The notes under the pieces are model-generated. The model saw only the letters and a list, made by a program, of their open reading frames with translations, had not been told where the DNA came from and searched no databases. From the NCBI RefSeq assembly GCF_019966535.1, contig NZ_JAIMID010000009.1, positions 124,001 through 188,000 of the forward strand: 64,000 nt of DNA, given 5' to 3'. The DNA comes from Mesobacterium pallidum. Its GTDB lineage: Bacteria > Pseudomonadota > Alphaproteobacteria > Rhodobacterales > Rhodobacteraceae. Both the position numbers and the translations under genes were made by a program. Positions 62,895 to 64,000 of the stretch are shown one piece after another. Positions within the stretch are counted from its first letter, which is position 1; each line of letters begins with the position of its first letter.

Positions 62895-64000
62895 TCAGAA
62901 CAGGACCAGATCGGATTCCAGCGCCACCAGGTTGTTCACCCCGACCAGCAGGATCGTGTCCCCGCCGCCGAAGTTGAACACCGTGCTGCCCGCCACCACC
63001 GTGGCGTGGTCGGCGATGACCTGCGCTTCGGTCTTGCCGCCGCCCCAGAGCGCGGCGTCGAGGTGCAACTCGTCCGCACCCAGGGCAAAGTCCATCACGG
63101 TGTCGGCATGGTCGCCGTCGTTGAAGATGATCTGGTCCGCGCCGGCGCCAGTCACGATCGTGTCGTCGCCGCGATCGCCGTACAGCACGTCTGCGCCGCC
63201 GCCGCCGTCGATCGAGTCGAAGCCGAAGCCGCCGTGGATCGTGTCGCTGCCGAAGGCACCGTAGAGCGTATCAAAGCCCGCCCCGCCGTCGATCAGGTCC
63301 GCGCCCGACAGGCCGTCGATCGTGTCGTCGCCGCTGCCGCCTTCCAGCACGTTGTTGCCGGTCGTGCCCTCGATGTAGTTGTCAAGAGCGTTGCCGGCCC
63401 CGTTCAGGTCGCCGCCGATCAGGAACAGGTTCTCGACATTCGCGGCCAGGCTGTAGTTGATGGTCGCCACGACCATGTCGTTGCCCTGCGCGTTCAGCTC
63501 GATCACGACGTCGCCGGCATCGTCGACGTCGTAGCGGTCATCGCCGCCGTTGCCGGACATGGTGTCCGCCCCGGTGCCGCCGTCCAGCGTGTCCTTGCCG
63601 CCTCCGCCGTTCAGCTCGTCATCGCCGGCGCCGCCCAACAGGACGTCCCAGCCATTGTTGCCGTTCAGCGTGTCGTTGCCGGCGCCGCCATCGATCGTGT
63701 CGCCCTGCTTGCCGCCGTTGATGACATCATTGCCATCCTCGCCGTTCAGCAGGTCGTGGCCGTTGTTGCCCTTGATGTCGTCGTCGCCCGCACCGCCGTA
63801 GACCGTGTCCGAACCGCCCTTGGCCGTGATGGCGTTGGCGCCCGCGTTGCCGGTGATGACGTTGTCGAGCCCGTTGCCGGTGCCGAGGATGTCATCGGGG
63901 CCGATCAGCGTCAGGTCCTCGACATTGGCGGTCATCACATGGCCGAAGCTGGAGTAGACCAGGTCGTGGCCCCCCGTGCCCGAGGTCTCGGACACGACGT
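62895..64000 (-). CDS. RTX (hemolysin-type calcium-binding repeat) protein, N-terminus beyond the window
   Basis: At least 368 residues of an RTX protein; the upstream part lies past position 64000. Two blocks of GGxGxDxL-type nonapeptides (for example GGAGDDDIKGNNGHDLLNG) alternate with ANVE(D/N)LxLIG segments. The C-terminus (DFALGADELHL...) is the usual type I secretion end. Such proteins bind calcium outside the cell; effector activity, if any, must lie in the missing N-terminal part. No methionine start exists within the window that looks real. Confidence 0.85.
   Translation of the reverse strand, partial: VVSETSGTGGHDLVYSSFGHVMTANVEDLTLIGPDDILGTGNGLDNVITGNAGANAITAKGGSDTVYGGAGDDDIKGNNGHDLLNGEDGNDVINGGKQGDTIDGGAGNDTLNGNNGWDVLLGGAGDDELNGGGGKDTLDGGTGADTMSGNGGDDRYDVDDAGDVVIELNAQGNDMVVATINYSLAANVENLFLIGGDLNGAGNALDNYIEGTTGNNVLEGGSGDDTIDGLSGADLIDGGAGFDTLYGAFGSDTIHGGFGFDSIDGGGGADVLYGDRGDDTIVTGAGADQIIFNDGDHADTVMDFALGADELHLDAALWGGGKTEAQVIADHATVVAGSTVFNFGGGDTILLVGVNNLVALESDLVLF

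Overview
The window is GC-rich (about two thirds G+C), densely coded DNA with strong G/C bias at third codon positions. Gene content points to an alphaproteobacterium of the Rhodobacteraceae (Roseobacter group): a GTA-type endolysin/holin pair, trpGDC followed by moaC and moeA, paired gap genes, a ZapA locus beside transketolase, a fused indolepyruvate:ferredoxin oxidoreductase, and a carnitine-degradation gene set. This is inference from family content; no rRNA or tRNA gene is present to confirm it. I see no rRNA, tRNA, CRISPR array, transposase, integrase or replication origin. Most of the window is ordinary chromosomal housekeeping sequence.

Layout. 1-9.4 kb: a DUF192 fragment, a double cold-shock-domain protein, pdxH, fabI, a LysE-type exporter, gpt, a DUF2127 protein, a TetR regulator, an aminotransferase, a PpiD-like foldase and trpE. 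9.8-12.8 kb: a PilZ membrane protein and a divergent polysaccharide deacetylase. 13.0-18.0 kb: an overlapping operon trpG-trpD-trpC-moaC-[GIY-YIG nuclease]-moeA. 18-25.8 kb: a PQQ-type sugar dehydrogenase and a branched-chain-amino-acid-type ABC importer, with three small exported cysteine-patterned proteins inserted between its ATPases and permeases. 25.8-34 kb: a TfoX-N protein, a ThiE-like protein, then a minus-strand block: GTA holin, endolysin, ccmE, murI, acyltransferase and indolepyruvate oxidoreductase. 34-41 kb: a LysR regulator, a candidate suhB/mmgR-like small RNA, purL, a methyltransferase, a Cys-rich protein, BolA and a monothiol glutaredoxin. 40.7-50.7 kb: an unusual membrane protein, zapA, transketolase, a DUF808 protein, two gap paralogs with a 47-residue membrane protein between them, a DUF1127 small protein, coaD and a CBS-domain protein. 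50.8-64 kb: LysR/mmsA, a GCS2 ligase and DUF2161 pair, a carnitine catabolic operon (dehydrogenase-thioesterase fusion, SGNH hydrolase, BKACE enzyme), rlmE, kynU, a PAS protein, and the C-terminal part of an RTX protein running off the right edge.

Three signals are not explained by ordinary annotation. (1) Nine copies of an interspersed intergenic element (GC hairpins next to a CCCCGAGGTATTT...GATGAAG-type end); in six copies the AT-rich end lies 1-46 nt beyond the stop codon of a gene reading into it. (2) Near-palindromic TGTTAGC-GCTAACA-like operators lie upstream of tkt, gap1, gap2 and the DUF1127 gene, suggesting one shared LacI-type (CceR-like) regulon. (3) The three tandem Cys-patterned exported proteins inside the ABC importer operon look like paralogs of unknown role. 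A compact intergenic small RNA with a promoter, an unpaired CCTCCCT stretch and a strong terminator lies upstream of the DUF6151 gene.
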